This document shows positions 34,095 to 45,175 of a stretch of 64,000 nt of DNA, one piece after another. Below the pieces are notes generated by a model. It saw only the letters and a list, made by a program, of their open reading frames with translations. It was not told the origin of the DNA and searched no databases. Location: positions 33,934,475 to 33,998,474 of the forward strand of contig OX123205.2 of assembly GCA_944739405.2 (NCBI GenBank). Reading direction: 5' to 3'. A program made the position numbers and the translations under genes. The stretch is from Euclidia mi. Its lineage: Eukaryota > Arthropoda > Insecta > Lepidoptera > Erebidae. Within the stretch, counting starts at the first letter, position 1, and the number at the start of each line of letters is the position of its first letter.

Positions 34095-34200
34095 TTTTTT
34101 TATATCGTCTCCCCGTAATCCCGAAAAGGTAGGCAGAGTTGAAATATTACACCCACATTTCGCCGTATGAATTTTAGATCCCACGTAATGGGGATTGAGG
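34095..34200 (-). mobile_element. A-type SINE 3' fragment, minus
   Basis: 'aatcccgaaaaggtaggcag' to 'agatcccacgtaatggggat' is a reversed A tail without a head. Confidence 0.65.
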
Positions 34201-34427
34201 TTACATTTAAATCGAATGATCTTAAAACTACAATATTTATTACTATCCGACGTTGAAATTTCTTTACAGGAATCGTAGTCATGAATGACTGAGGTGACAT
34301 ATTTTGTCTTTGTCTTGAATGTAGAAGTTATCTCAAAGTATCCGAACATTGTTCAACTATTCGTGATACTATTTAAGCAGAATGAGCTCACGGTGCCCTG
34401 TGTCTTCTGAGGCCCAATCCTCCAAAT

Positions 34428-34693
34428 AACTTTTTTTATTTTATTTATTTATAGTCTCACGCCAGTATCCCCGAAGGGGTAGGCAGAGGTGTAAATATTA
34501 CACCCACATTTCGCCATGATAGGTCCCACGTAATAGGGGCGAGCCTATTGCCGTTACCGGGCACATCACCAGACTCCGTGCTGCTACTGAGTATTCGGAA
34601 AAACCCAGTAACACTTTTGCCCGACCCGGTAATCGAACCCGGGGCCTCCGATCAGCAGTCGCATACGCTATCCACTGGACCACGGAGGCAGTC
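34428..34693 (-). mobile_element. A-type SINE, minus, well preserved
   Basis: Full reversed copy from the T-rich tail ('tttattttatttatttatag') to the head end 'ccactggaccacggaggca'. A 6-bp flank repeat 'ccaaat' (34422-34427, 34694-34699) may be the target duplication. Confidence 0.8.
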
Positions 34694-34989
34694 CCAAATT
34701 ATATTTGTTCAAAATGCAGTTTCGATCTAATGTCAGTGTCATAGTCATGTCAAAAATGATATTCTTCTAAATTAACTGATATTTGAATTTTATAGGAATG
34801 TTATTGTGACTAGATTGTAAATTGAACAATGTGTCAACGTCGAACTATAGAAGTCAAATTAGACCATAGTGTCATCAAATTAGCAACGATTCTGAGTTAC
34901 TTAATTCAAAATATAATCTCATTTCGTTCAAATAAAATTTTAAATTCAAATTAAATTATATATATTTTTATAAAATTCAAATATAATTT

Positions 34990-35155
34990 GCAGTGTTGTT
35001 CTCTGCATATTATGCAGAGAACAACACTGCAAGAGAAGGAAAACTTGATCCCTAATCCCTATACCAACCCGTTTGGCCATCGTGGTATAGTAGGCCAATT
35101 CCTCCTTTCAAAGGAGAGGCTTAGTCCAGCAGTGGACTATTAAGGCTGATGTGAC
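34990..35155 (+). mobile_element. D-type copy with palindromic 5' end
   Basis: The copy runs from 'tatgcagagaacaacactgc' to 'gtggactattaaggctgatg'. Its first 20 bases (35011-35030) are preceded by their exact inverted copy (34990-35009) with one base between, giving a 41-nt perfect foldback. The flanks (34735-34989 and 35160-35230) resemble one continuous stretch at 39600-39830. Confidence 0.7.
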
Positions 35156-35230
35156 GATAGTTTCAATGTCATATAAAATAACAGAATTGGTCTTCAGGTG
35201 TCATTGTTCTTCTCCGTAACCACGGTTCAT

Positions 35231-35720
35231 GATTCACGATTCCGTGACATCTCTTGATAAATAACGCTGCAACTGTAGCTCAACCTTATTATAAAACAAA
35301 AACTAGTCAGTATTACTATCTGCCTCGAATAGCGCAGTGATAAATTCGCAATATTAGCAGACATTAGTACCCACCCTATATGGAGTTCAGCAAACGTTAC
35401 TTATATGCGTATTGTAAAGTATGTAAAATAAATTGTAGGTGGTGGGAGCTTGGAAAGAATATGCTGAAATGTATTCTGAGGGAGAGTTCCCGTAGTTATA
35501 TTTGTTCAGAATGCAGTTTTAGTGTTAGATTTAATGTATTTACATATGTCTTAAATGGTATTTTCCTCATACAAAATAAATTAGCGGGTCTTAATCGCGT
35601 AAAATTAACTTATTTAAGGTATTAATACGTACCTATTTTTTGCCGACGTTTAAGACCCGCTAATTTATTTTGTATGATGTATACAAATCGCGAAAGTTTA
35701 AAAATCGATATTTTGTATTG
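35231..35720. other. Unassigned DNA with repeat scrap
   Basis: No gene. 35596-35705 carries the 'acttatttaaggtatt', 'gacgtttaagacccgctaat' and 'gcgaaagtttaaaaatcgat' text related to 23788-23970. Confidence 0.45.
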
Positions 35721-35762
35721 TACTATTACTGTTATTTGATCATTCAAATAACAGTAATAGTA
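35721..35762. repeat. Perfect 19-bp hairpin at the LINE 5' junction
   Basis: 35721-35739 is the exact reverse complement of 35744-35762, around 'tcat'. The right arm reads into the LINE frame, so the left arm looks like an inverted copy of the element's first bases. Confidence 0.9.
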
Positions 35763-38291
35763 AATATAGTAAATCTTCTCATAGGCACCGCGTACCGACC
35801 ACCGTGGCTTGACTTGGACAGATTTCTTGACGCTTTGACAGACAGCTTGAACGCTCTTGCCCCCTACGACTATGTGATATTATTATGTGACTATAACGTG
35901 AATCTATTGCATGAGAACGACCCTAAATCAGAACGACTGAAAGAGTTTTTGAATTACTGTAGCCTGGAGCAAGTTGTGAATGCACCAACACACTTTCTAA
36001 ATGAAAGTTGCTCCCTGATTGACATTATTTGTACTGATGCCCGGTACAGAAATGTATCTTTTGATTATAATAGCGAACTAGGACATCATTCATTCGTTAC
36101 TTGTGAACTTATTTTCAGGAAGGATCGTCCAGCTAAAAGATTGGTAACATATCGTCCACTCAGGGGTATAGTTTTTGACAATTTTGAAAGCGATCTACAG
36201 TCTATACCATGGGAATACATATGCAATGTTCAGTGTGTGACCACAATGGTATCTTTGTTGAATAACTACCTGCTAGACTTGTTCAATGCGCACGCTCCAA
36301 TAAAGCAGAGGTTGTTTAAATGCTTACCTACGCCTTGGATAACTGACGTCATAAAATTAATGTGCAGGATCCGCGACGAGGCTAGGGATAGATACCGTTG
36401 CTCCAAGTCACTAAGCCAAAAAGAATACTACCTCCAGCTCAAGCACCAGGTGGTTACAGCACTGCATAATGAAAAGAAAGCATATTTCACTAAGCATATA
36501 AACGAAAATCTTAACAACAGCAAGGCCTTATGGAAAAACTTGAAACAGCATGTATACCCAACAACTCAAGATAATATGCTGCCCGAACATCTGAGTGATC
36601 CCGATGTCATTAATAACGCCTTTTTGGATGTGCCTGGGGGACGACCGGCAACTATATCAGAATTAACATATTTCGAGTTTTACAGACATGGGACTTCTAC
36701 CTTCTCCCTAAAATTAGTTGATCAAAATACCATCCTCAAAATCATTAAAAGTATTTCTACGAACGCCAGAGGGGCTGATGGTATAAACAAAGAAATGATT
36801 GATCTTACACTTCCTTGGTCCTTGGCGACTATAACCGCAATCGTTAACAGGTCTATTATCACCAACACATTTCCTGAGCCTTGGCTGTGTGCGATTGTTA
36901 GACCATTGGCAAAGACCAGCAATCCTGAAAATTACAAAGATTTACGTCCAATTAGTATACTTCCATATCTATCAAAAATCTTGGAACGGGTGGTATAGAC
37001 ACAGGTTTCTGATTACTTAGAGGCTAATAATATTTTGCCAGATTTCCAATCAGGATTTAGACATGGACGTGGAACTGCAACTGCTTTGGCGGATGTGGTC
37101 GGCAATATTTTAGAGGCTAGGGATCAGGGTGAAGGTACCATCGTTGCCTTGTTGGACTATTCACGAGCTTTCGATGCCATAAACACAACATTACTTCTGT
37201 CAAAGTTAGCCTACTACGGTTTTGACCCAAATTCTGTGAAATGGTTCAGTAGCTACATCACTGGCAGATCGCAGTCTGTTGAAATACAGAAAGAAGATGG
37301 GTCTCGGACTTCCTCTGCTTCGCAATCCGTCACCAGAGGTATTCCCCAGGGTTCGTTGTTGGGGCCTCTTTTATTTATTATTTACAGTGCAGATATCATT
37401 GATTGCTTTAGATACTGCAAATATCACATGTACGCAGACGATATCCAACTATACATGCCCTTTAGCCCTAACGAAACTTCGGCATCGGTGCATAGGATGA
37501 ATGAAGAGTTTGATAGAATCGTCTCGTGGTCGGAGCGTAACAGCCTAACGTTGAATCCTACAAAATCAAAGTTTATTGTTCTGGGGAGCAAAACACAAGT
37601 AAACGCTATTATTTCTGCTAAGCCAGAGATAAAGATTAAGGATAAAATTATTGACAGGGTAGAAACAGCCTGTAACCTAGGTCTAACAATTGACCCTGAA
37701 CTCCGTTTTGAGGAGCACATTAGCAATGTGGTTAAGAGTTGTTTTTATAGGCTGAAGACATTGTATAGATTTAGAAAATATTTAAGTGTAATGATAAGAA
37801 AAAGATTAGTAGATAGTCTAATCCTTTCTAAATTTAACTATTGCGATATAGTATATGGCCCTTGTCTACTGTCAAGAACTGAACGTTTAATACAACGAGT
37901 ACAAAACGCATGCGCCAGATTTTGTTTTGACATCCCGCGTCGTAGCCATGTTACGCCTTTTTTAAATGACGCTAATATGTTAAAAATGTGTAACAGACGA
38001 AAGCTTCACTTGGCTTCGTTACTGTTCGGCATTGTTAAAACGTGCTCGCCTAAATATTTATACGAGAAGTTAAACTGGAGACAGAATCACCTTGCACACC
38101 CCGCGCGTTCCATGACCAAACCGCTTTCAATACCGCAGCATAGGACCACGGCGTTTAGAGGTAGTTTCAAATTCACGGCCACCAAATGCTGGAACTCATT
38201 ACCACCTCCAGTAGCATCTAAAATAAGCAGGATAGGCTTTAAGAACTTATACAAGAGAATTCTATTGAATGCACAAAAAAGTACACAATAA
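35744..38291 (+). pseudogene. LINE ORF2 (endonuclease C-part and reverse transcriptase), one stop
   Basis: A single frame of about 849 codons has one premature TAG (36996-36998). The amino end starts inside the AP-type endonuclease: IGTAYRPPW, then CDYNVNLL in place of the usual GDFN, SLIDIICTD, and LGHHSF where SDH is usual. The reverse transcriptase follows with ADGINKEM, LRPISILPYLSKILE, the first catalytic Asp in LLDYSRAFDAINT, GIPQGSLLGPLLF, and an intact YADD near codon 563. A long carboxyl part ends with WNSLPP and FKNLYKRILLN. The layout fits the jockey/CR1 group. The 5' half of the endonuclease and ORF1 are absent, and no clear 3' tail is seen before the SINE at 38340. Only one stop suggests a recent insertion. 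Confidence 0.85.
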
Positions 38292-38339
38292 AGTGATGAC
38301 TTCTTTACATAGATACGTTATGTTATCACTCCGGCTAGA

Positions 38340-38515
38340 GGCAGCGATAGCCTAGTGCAGAGACCGGCAGACTGCCACGCAGAGCGTCTCGAGTTCTAAT
38401 CCACGGCGCGCACCACTGACTTTTCGAAGCTATGTGCATATTGATTTAGATGTTTGACAGTTGTCACAGGAGGAGAGTAAACTAAAGTATCCTGACACTG
38501 GTCTAAATTATGTTT
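38340..38515 (+). mobile_element. B-type SINE, 5' half
   Basis: 'ggcagcgatagcctagtgca', 'cagactgccacgcagagcgt' and 'ccacggcgcgcaccactgac' give the head and first body part. The tail is decayed or missing. Confidence 0.7.
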
Positions 38516-39600
38516 ATCAACAAACCCGCTTAGGCATCAATAAACTGAACTACATAATATAACAATAATATTATCCTATCCATAAAAAATAATCATCTTA
38601 CCTTTATATTCAGTGCCTGTGTTGGATATTTTTGTCCAGTTTTAAGATGAGTCCATAATGGTGGCGTCGGCCGCAGCGCAGCGTATGTAAACAAACCAAC
38701 TTTTTCGGGTTCCTCGGGTAATAATTTTATCGTCCGAGTGGATAATTGCTAGGTATTAGCGCTGCCATAAATCATTATCTAGGAATATCAACTATGAGCA
38801 TGTAGTACGCCTGCAATAGTTAGACCTGCTAGCGTTGTTTACACTTATTGTTGTTATGCGTATCTACAATTATTACGTACTGTTGTCAATGTTATCATCA
38901 CGCGACTGGTCTGAGCCCCGTTCGCGAAGCTAGTTTCGTTCGAACGATCGCATAATAATATTGATAGTTTGTGTCATTGTGTGAATTTTATACGCCGTAC
39001 CTACACAACTCGAAACACATAGACTCATTCCGTTGCATCCCGCTCTAACCCGCTAGGCGAGGCGAGTGGGAACAATGGACACAAGCATACAACACCGCAC
39101 ACTGTGGTATAGTGTCACTAAACACTTTTTATTATATATTTGTAATGTTGCTGCTTAATCATGCAAAGACTTATTTCAGTACTTACTATGTATAGGCATC
39201 TTCCTATTGTTGTGATCTTGGTTTTAGATGATATTGTGATGTGCGTTGTATTAATCTGTTATTTACCTTTTATAAAGTGCACTGACTTGATGTTGTAACG
39301 TTAGATAGAGGGCGTTTTATTGAAAACCAGCGCTGTAGTATATACGTAGGTATATTGCAGCAAAAAGCTGAATAAAACGACCCGTTGTTAGCGAAATTTT
39401 TGTAATCTTATTTTTGTATTTCTTTATTTTTTGTGTGTAATTATTATAAATATTATAATATAATGTAGGTGCTTATTTCTCAAGCGGTTAACGTGTACCT
39501 ACTTACTTATGCTTTTTGTTTTTTTTTAGGAGCATTGTATACCTACTTATTTATAATATTATCATGTTTATAACTTGTGCATGTATCTTTTTCGCTAACA
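38516..39600. other. Unassigned DNA
   Basis: No gene or repeat recognised in 1.1 kb. It is one of the few stretches that could be unique host sequence. Confidence 0.35.
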
Positions 39601-39830
39601 ATAAAATAACTTTTCATTCATTTCATAAATGTCATTATCGCGACTAGATTTTATAACGTGTAAAACTATGTGTAACTATGTGTCAACCTCGAACTATTTA
39701 AGTCAAATTAAACGATAGCGACATAAATATAGCAGAATACAAATTGTAAGTCAATTCAAAACCAAATCGCAATTCGTACAAAATACAGTGTCGATGTCAG
39801 ATAAAATACGAGAATTGACGTTCAGTAATT
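39601..39830 (+). repeat. Repeat related to 34735-35230
   Basis: 'tgtgtcaacctcgaactatt', 'aagtcaaattaaacgatagc' and 'gtcagataaaatacgagaat' parallel two blocks at 34795-34880 and 35165-35205. Those blocks are separated there by a D-type insertion. Confidence 0.5.
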
Positions 39831-40304
39831 TCAGTATAGTACAGACTCACAATCCAGTACAGATATTTGTGTTACAGAACACTTTATTAGAAGAACAACT
39901 TTCCTAGACTAACACACGGCTATCTGCTCCCAAACTAAGCTGAGCTTGTGCTATGGCAACCAGATAGCCAATGAACATTCTTATATACTAATATTTTAAA
40001 TATTTGTATATTAAAGATATAACACTTACGTAAGTACATAACATGAAATTGTGCTTATCACACAAAGATTTGTTTCTGGTGGGTTATTGAAACTGTAACC
40101 TCCGGCTTAGCAGTCAGGGACACTAAGCACAAGACCAACAGTCCAGCTAGTGATAAGGAAGTCCTAAACAAGAAATATGAGTCTATAAATATTTGGCAAC
40201 AAAACGGAGTACGCAACCGCGAGAATCTAGAAAAAAATGGCTTAATATCTTCATGTAAACATGTGTGCCCTAAACCGAAGAGCATGCATGATAAAATTTA
40301 GGCA
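39831..40304. other. Unassigned DNA
   Basis: The minus 75-codon frame 40058-40285 has a hydrophobic stretch but no other support. Confidence 0.35.
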
Positions 40305-40462
40305 GGAGGTTTTTGAGTGGCGACCACGTACCGGACGACGCAGCAGGGATAGGCCTCCCGCAAGGTAGACTGACGGTCTGGTTAAGATCGGTCTGTATGG
40401 AGAACCTTGGGGAAGCCTATGTCCAGTAGTGGACGTCTCTAGGTTGACATGATGATGATGAT
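40305..40462 (+). pseudogene. RTE-type LINE carboxyl end and tail
   Basis: A decayed frame reads EWRPRTGRRSRDRPPAR, DGLVKI and, after a deletion, LGEAYVQ-WTSLG. This is the order of the endonuclease-reverse transcriptase end I know from moth RTE elements. The 3' end 'tgtccagtagtggacgtctc' is followed by GATGATGATGATG. Stops replace at least two Trp or Gln codons. Confidence 0.75.
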
Positions 40463-40560
40463 GAATGAAGCAAGAGGGATATATCTGGATGGTTGCAAAT
40501 AGCGGTCTGTAGTTTCTGCCTACCCCTTCAGGAAACAGGCTCGACTGTATCTAATGTCTT
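40463..40560 (+). pseudogene. 3' end of the LINE family seen at 26885 and 41197
   Basis: Immediately after the RTE tail, the frame gives NEARGIY, a piece equivalent to DGCKWRSVVSAYPF, and the bases 'tctgcctaccccttcaggaa'. This supplies the last coding exon end of the LINE whose upstream part is seen at 41197-41495, and it matches the tail of the A- and E-type short elements. Confidence 0.6.
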
Positions 40561-41196
40561 CATGTTTTCGTTCTAAAATTATAATCGTGCTAGGTGGGAA
40601 TCGAACAAACAAAATAAATAATATGTCATTACTACTGTAGTCCTCTGAAACACAAAACCGAACATTTACGTAGAGTATCACCGGTATTGTGTGGTATGGA
40701 TTGAGTCTAGCGCCGGATTAGGCTAGCGTCGTATTTTGTAACAACGCCACATTGTGGCTCGCTTTTAGGTATTTGTTCCACTATCTGGGTATCAGCGATG
40801 CGTGAACAGAGGCCCTAGCCAACTATTTTTTATAGCGTATTAGGTAATTTTTCTTAATGTATTTGGCAGACAAATCCTCCACCGTTGTGCTACTCCTCCA
40901 CCTGAGCTGTGTCAACTCTGTATCCAGCAATAAACTAAACTGGCCTGCTGTTTTCATGCAGACGAATGGCATGATTTATAATTATAGCCGCTTTTCTACT
41001 GTATTAATCTCATGTCTTATCCCATATCGTTTGTTAAGGAAATAAACTTCGTTTTCTTTCTTTATACACAACTTCCGTTCTATAAGTGAATCTTTATACT
41101 TGAAACAAAGTACACATAGACTTGAAACAACAATTTGTGGCTCAGACACTGAGAGATTGGCCTTAAGGATTGATTTTGAATAATGTTATACGACGG
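40561..41196. other. Unassigned DNA
   Basis: No gene accepted. 41100-41140 contains 'agacttgaaacaacaatttg', a reversed scrap of the C-type SINE. Confidence 0.4.
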
Positions 41197-41495
41197 CAAA
41201 CTATTGACATATCTCTCTTGCTTCACTCACTCCCATCAATTTTCTCATGCGTGCTCTTCGGTTAAGGGTACTTCTAACCTGCCCTTTTTTTAGGATGTTT
41301 CCAATCTGGTCAGAGATCGTCCGTCTAGGTCTTCCCCTTCCTCCTGCCCCATTCACACTTGACTTAAATTACTTCTTGGTCAGTCTTTCGTCATGCATCC
41401 TCTCCATGTGTCCAAACCATCTTAGCATACCTTTCTCAATAGTTGTCAACATCTTCTTATACTTACCACAACACTCTCTTATTACACAGTATGTA
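41197..41495 (-). pseudogene. LINE ORF2 carboxyl-terminal fragment
   Basis: On the minus strand the frame gives IEKGMLRWFGHMERMHDER then LTKK, one stop, then GRGRPRRTISDQIGNIL, KKGQVRSTLNRRA and MRKLMGVSEAREICQ. The HMERM, GRPRRT and RRAR order is the usual end region of one insect LINE group, after the reverse transcriptase. The catalytic part is missing. Confidence 0.75.
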
Positions 41496-41934
41496 TAACA
41501 ATTGATCTATTAAATGCAAACAACCGCTTCTTTATGTGTAAGTGATCTATTTTATCCTGTGAATAACTTTTATCCGAATAATGAAAAATAGGCACTTAGT
41601 TTATCGATATTCATTAGAATTATAATGCATACCTTTAACATTGTAATTAGTTAATATCGATAATTGGATTAATTAAGAGTGATTATAGTTCATTTAAGTT
41701 ATGCAAGTAGCATCAAAACCCTAAAATCGCATGATTATCTCTTCGACTTCAGTGTACTATTAGCCTAACAAGGTTCACCGAGAATCCATAGCAGTTAGCC
41801 CAAATTCTATTTCCTAACAGAATTTAGATCTTATTGGTGGATAACACTAATGGGCCATTTCGATGAGAGTATTATATTAAAATCTGACTGTACGGCGAAT
41901 CTACGAACATTTTATTATAAGTAGACATTGGTTG
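41496..41934. other. Unassigned AT-rich DNA
   Basis: Nothing recognised. Confidence 0.4.
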
Positions 41935-42065
41935 ATAAGTCGATAGCCTAGTAAGATACAAGCAGACTGCCACGCAGATGTTCAAACCCACGACGCGTAT
42001 CCGTCTTACTACCTGCTACCAATTAGTACAGTTTCAACTGTAGCTATTCTCAGTAACCAGAAGGG
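41935..42065 (+). repeat. Degenerate B-type SINE head
   Basis: 'gtcgatagcctagtaagata', 'gcagactgccacgcagatgt' and 'caaacccacgacgcg' follow the B-type head with deletions. Confidence 0.5.
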
Positions 42066-42126
42066 GTCAAACAATCAAATATTGTTTGTCTTTATATTGA
42101 TGTTATACAGGGCGATTTGTAATTAC

Positions 42127-42858
42127 TCATATTTCTTTCAGAATGTGATTCTCGGTCCATAATGGAGTATTTTCACACCCTACAAATGGGGTACAAAATG
42201 CACCATTTTGGAATAAAACGGTTTTTAAGATTTTTGACCAAATTCCAATATTTTGTTATAAACAGCTTCTTAAAAGTTATTATGACCATTACTAGCAACA
42301 AATTTGATCTAATTTAATGAACAATTAAATGGCCCATCTTTTAAAATAAAATAAAGCTACTAACTTAACGTGGAATTTGAAAATAGAGCCAATAAACACA
42401 GAAAAATGTCATGTCATGTAAAGTGTTGGAATAACTTCCTGGTATTACCTATTATTCAAAAAGGTAAATAGTCTTAGCCAGTTTGTGTAAATTTGTAGTA
42501 GTAGCCGCTTGTGTTCAAGAAAGTGCTACTGGTTGACTCGCTCTGAGGAAATTTTTTTGCTCTGTTTATTCTTAAGCTTTACTAGTAGGGACTTAGGGAG
42601 ACCAACCTACCGAAATGCATTTTTGTGACGTCATTTTATTTTATTCGAATGGCCATTTAATTTTGCCTTAAATAAGGTCACATTTGCTACTAGTAATAGA
42701 CTAAATAATATTTTAGAAGCTGTTTTGAAAAAATTGGAATTTAGTAAAAACTCGTAAAACCATTTTATTCCAAATTAGTGCATTTTGTACACCCATAAGC
42801 AGGATGTGAACTACTCCATTATGGCCGTAGAATCACCAGAAAACCTTTCTCAGGAATC
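42127..42858. mobile_element. Foldback element with about 208-bp arms
   Basis: The left arm 42127-42334 and right arm 42651-42858 are reverse complements with scattered differences. Landmarks are 'ccataatggag', 'gtacaaaatgcac', 'ttggaataaaa' and 'aattaaatggcc' in the left arm, with the complements in reverse order on the right. The 316-bp centre is non-coding and shows no transposase. The target duplication was not found. Confidence 0.85.
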
Positions 42859-43313
42859 ACATTATCTGTTGGTGAAAACCGTACAAAAATCTGTTGCGTT
42901 GTTTTTGAGTTTTGAGTTCATACAGACAGGACGAAAAGGGAACTTCATTTTATTATAAGTATAGATAAAATTCAATGGTCTTTAAAGTTCGAGTGGTGCC
43001 GTTATGATGCTCGTATATTGTGTTATGTCCTTAAACAGTTGAATAGTAGAAATGTTCACACACATTTACAACTTAAATGTCTATCTCTTGTACCACCTAC
43101 GTTTGGTCATTCAGTTTAAACAGCTGCCTAATCACGTAAGTTCAACGTTAATTGGATTCGATTTATTTCAGAACTGAGCGAAAATATCGACCAATTCTAT
43201 TATAATTATTAGATTAGCTCTACTAATGGGAATGTGGTAATTATGACTAAGATTGCTGTATATAGTAAATGTAAGAACGTCATTTAAACAGGGAGTTTTT
43301 TATAGTGTAGACT
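42859..43313. other. Unassigned AT-rich DNA
   Basis: Nothing recognised. Confidence 0.4.
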
Positions 43314-43515
43314 GTATGGGTGGCGTAGTGGTTCGAGCGGCCTCCTCGTCGCTTGACACTTACTCGAGTGTCGTGGGTTCGATTCCCACGCAAGGCAACA
43401 CTTTGTGTTATCCATAAATTGTTGTTTCGAGTCTGGGTGTAGTGCTCGGTAACCGGTAACGTAATAGGCTCGCCCCTTATTACGTGGGACCTAACCGTAA
43501 CGCCCGATACGCTAT
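43314..43515 (+). mobile_element. Chimeric SINE: C head joined to A body
   Basis: 43314-43438 has the C-type tRNA-like head ('gggtggcgtagtggttcgag', B box 'gtgggttcgattcccacgca') and 'cataaattgttgtttcgagt'. At 43440 it switches to A-type text, 'gtgctcggtaaccggtaacg' and 'ggctcgccccttattacgtg'. No A head lies between. Confidence 0.65.
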
Positions 43516-43631
43516 AAAAAAGATAAGTCGTCATCATATTATTATACAGCTTTTCACAGTCCACCAAGACATAAGCCTCTCCAAATTTTCTATACAGTAT
43601 CACTGTGAATCAATAGGAGGATTTGACCTAC

Positions 43632-43785
43632 GCCTTTTATACCACACTGGTTGCCAGACGAGTTGGTACACGGTTTGATGCCGAGTTTGCCGTTTCTTCG
43701 CAGAGATACTATAGGCTTTGTGCTTTCCGAGGTAGTTCATCTAGGGTACCCACCTGAATCCTCAGGTGCCTTATACACCCACGGT
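43632..43785 (-). repeat. D-type repeat, reversed
   Basis: Reversed order: 'ataccacactggttgccaga', 'cggtttgatgccgagtttgc', 'tcgcagagatactatagg'. It is strongly diverged. Confidence 0.5.
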
Positions 43786-44039
43786 ATGACCTGGGATAAT
43801 GACATTTTGTATTCTAGATTGTTAATTTTGTCGTGTAGGACCAGGGGGGTCAGCTGCTGAATTGACGAATGCCAGCAATGGCACGATTGGTAAGAAAGAG
43901 ATAACGCTTTACAAATGAGTGAATAACCAATAATGTTTCTTGAGCGTTCTTGATTCTTGTAGAACTACCACAATGGTAGATTTAACAACAAGAAAAACCT
44001 TCTGATTTTGATGTATTTTACGGAGAGCCTATTCATAAT

Positions 44040-44975
44040 TGTAATGTTAACATGTTTCTTTGACTTTGCAAGTTAACATTTGGCTTGAGTGATCAGATAG
44101 AGCGAATTCGAAAATTTTGTATTTACTTCCCTTAATATTGTGGATAAAATTATCTAAACAGGAGCCACTTACAAGGCGTGTTGGCTCATTAATAGCCAAT
44201 TTAAGGTTATAGCCAATGATTGTTTGGTTTAACACATAAGTCATCTTGCACTTTTTCAAAGTGTCAATATTGAAATCTCCACATATAACAATTCTTTGTG
44301 TAGCAAATTGAATCAAGCACATAATTAAATATGGATAAGAAACGCTCAAAATCTTGTGATATATTTCGAGGTGGTCTGTAAATACAGACTATTATTATAC
44401 CATGCAATGTAAGTTCTATGGCACAGCACTCAATTATACCCGGAACGCCAAAGCTTTCTATTGATTTTAAAGGTTTGAACTCATGATGATTGTGAATCAA
44501 AATACAGGCACCGCCGCGACGGCTTTTACGACAAAACGTTGCTGCGAGAGTGTAATTTTCTATCAATAATAATGTGGTGTCACGTTTCAGCATATTATGC
44601 TCGGTTAAACATAGTACATCAACTAGGACACTTTCTTCTACAAGTAATTCGAGATTTAAGGTTAAAAGATTTGACTTGCTTATAGCGCCATTAATATTTT
44701 GATGTAATATATTGATATGTTTATAACTAACGAAAACAATTGATTGATGATTCATTACACGTGTTTGGTGTGGCAGACCCTGCGTCACCCATACAATTCA
44801 ATTTAATTGGCGATTTTATAGAGCATTTACAATGATCATTTCCGGCCCCCTCAATACATGTAGTGACAGATGGAAATGTTGATAAGTCGAGAAGTATTCG
44901 CTGCATAATATTTTTATATATAATCTGCAATCCATAATTGCTAATTCTACCAGATTTCAACATAACATGTCGTAC
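44040..44975 (-). pseudogene. LINE endonuclease fragment
   Basis: Two overlapping minus frames, with one frameshift near 44330, give an AP-type endonuclease. Motifs in order are ILHQNINGAISKSN, LCLTEHNM with the catalytic Glu, RRGGACILIHN, IIVCIYRPPRN, CGDFNIDTL, LDNFIHNI and ALSDHSS with the SDH box. The catalytic motifs survive but the reverse transcriptase does not, so the copy is truncated after the endonuclease. Upstream sequence to 44975 has no clear domain. It is similar to, but distinct from, the LINE at 47580-56027. Confidence 0.75.
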
Positions 44976-45085
44976 GAGAGATTATAATTTCAATAAAAAA
45001 GATAAGCGTATTTATAACATTGCACATTCATTAAACATCTCTATTTTATAATTAAGTATGGGGGCTCCGCAAATGTAGAGTTACC

Positions 45086-45096
45086 TATATATATAC

Positions 45097-45174
<78 letters not shown>
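45086..45174. repeat. (AT)n microsatellite
   Basis: About 90 bases of AT repeat with two ATAC interruptions at the left. Confidence 0.95.

Positions 45175-45175
<1 letters not shown>

Noticed and set aside
45086..45174. AT run as replication origin or element end
   Set aside because: A simple microsatellite; no supporting structure around it.
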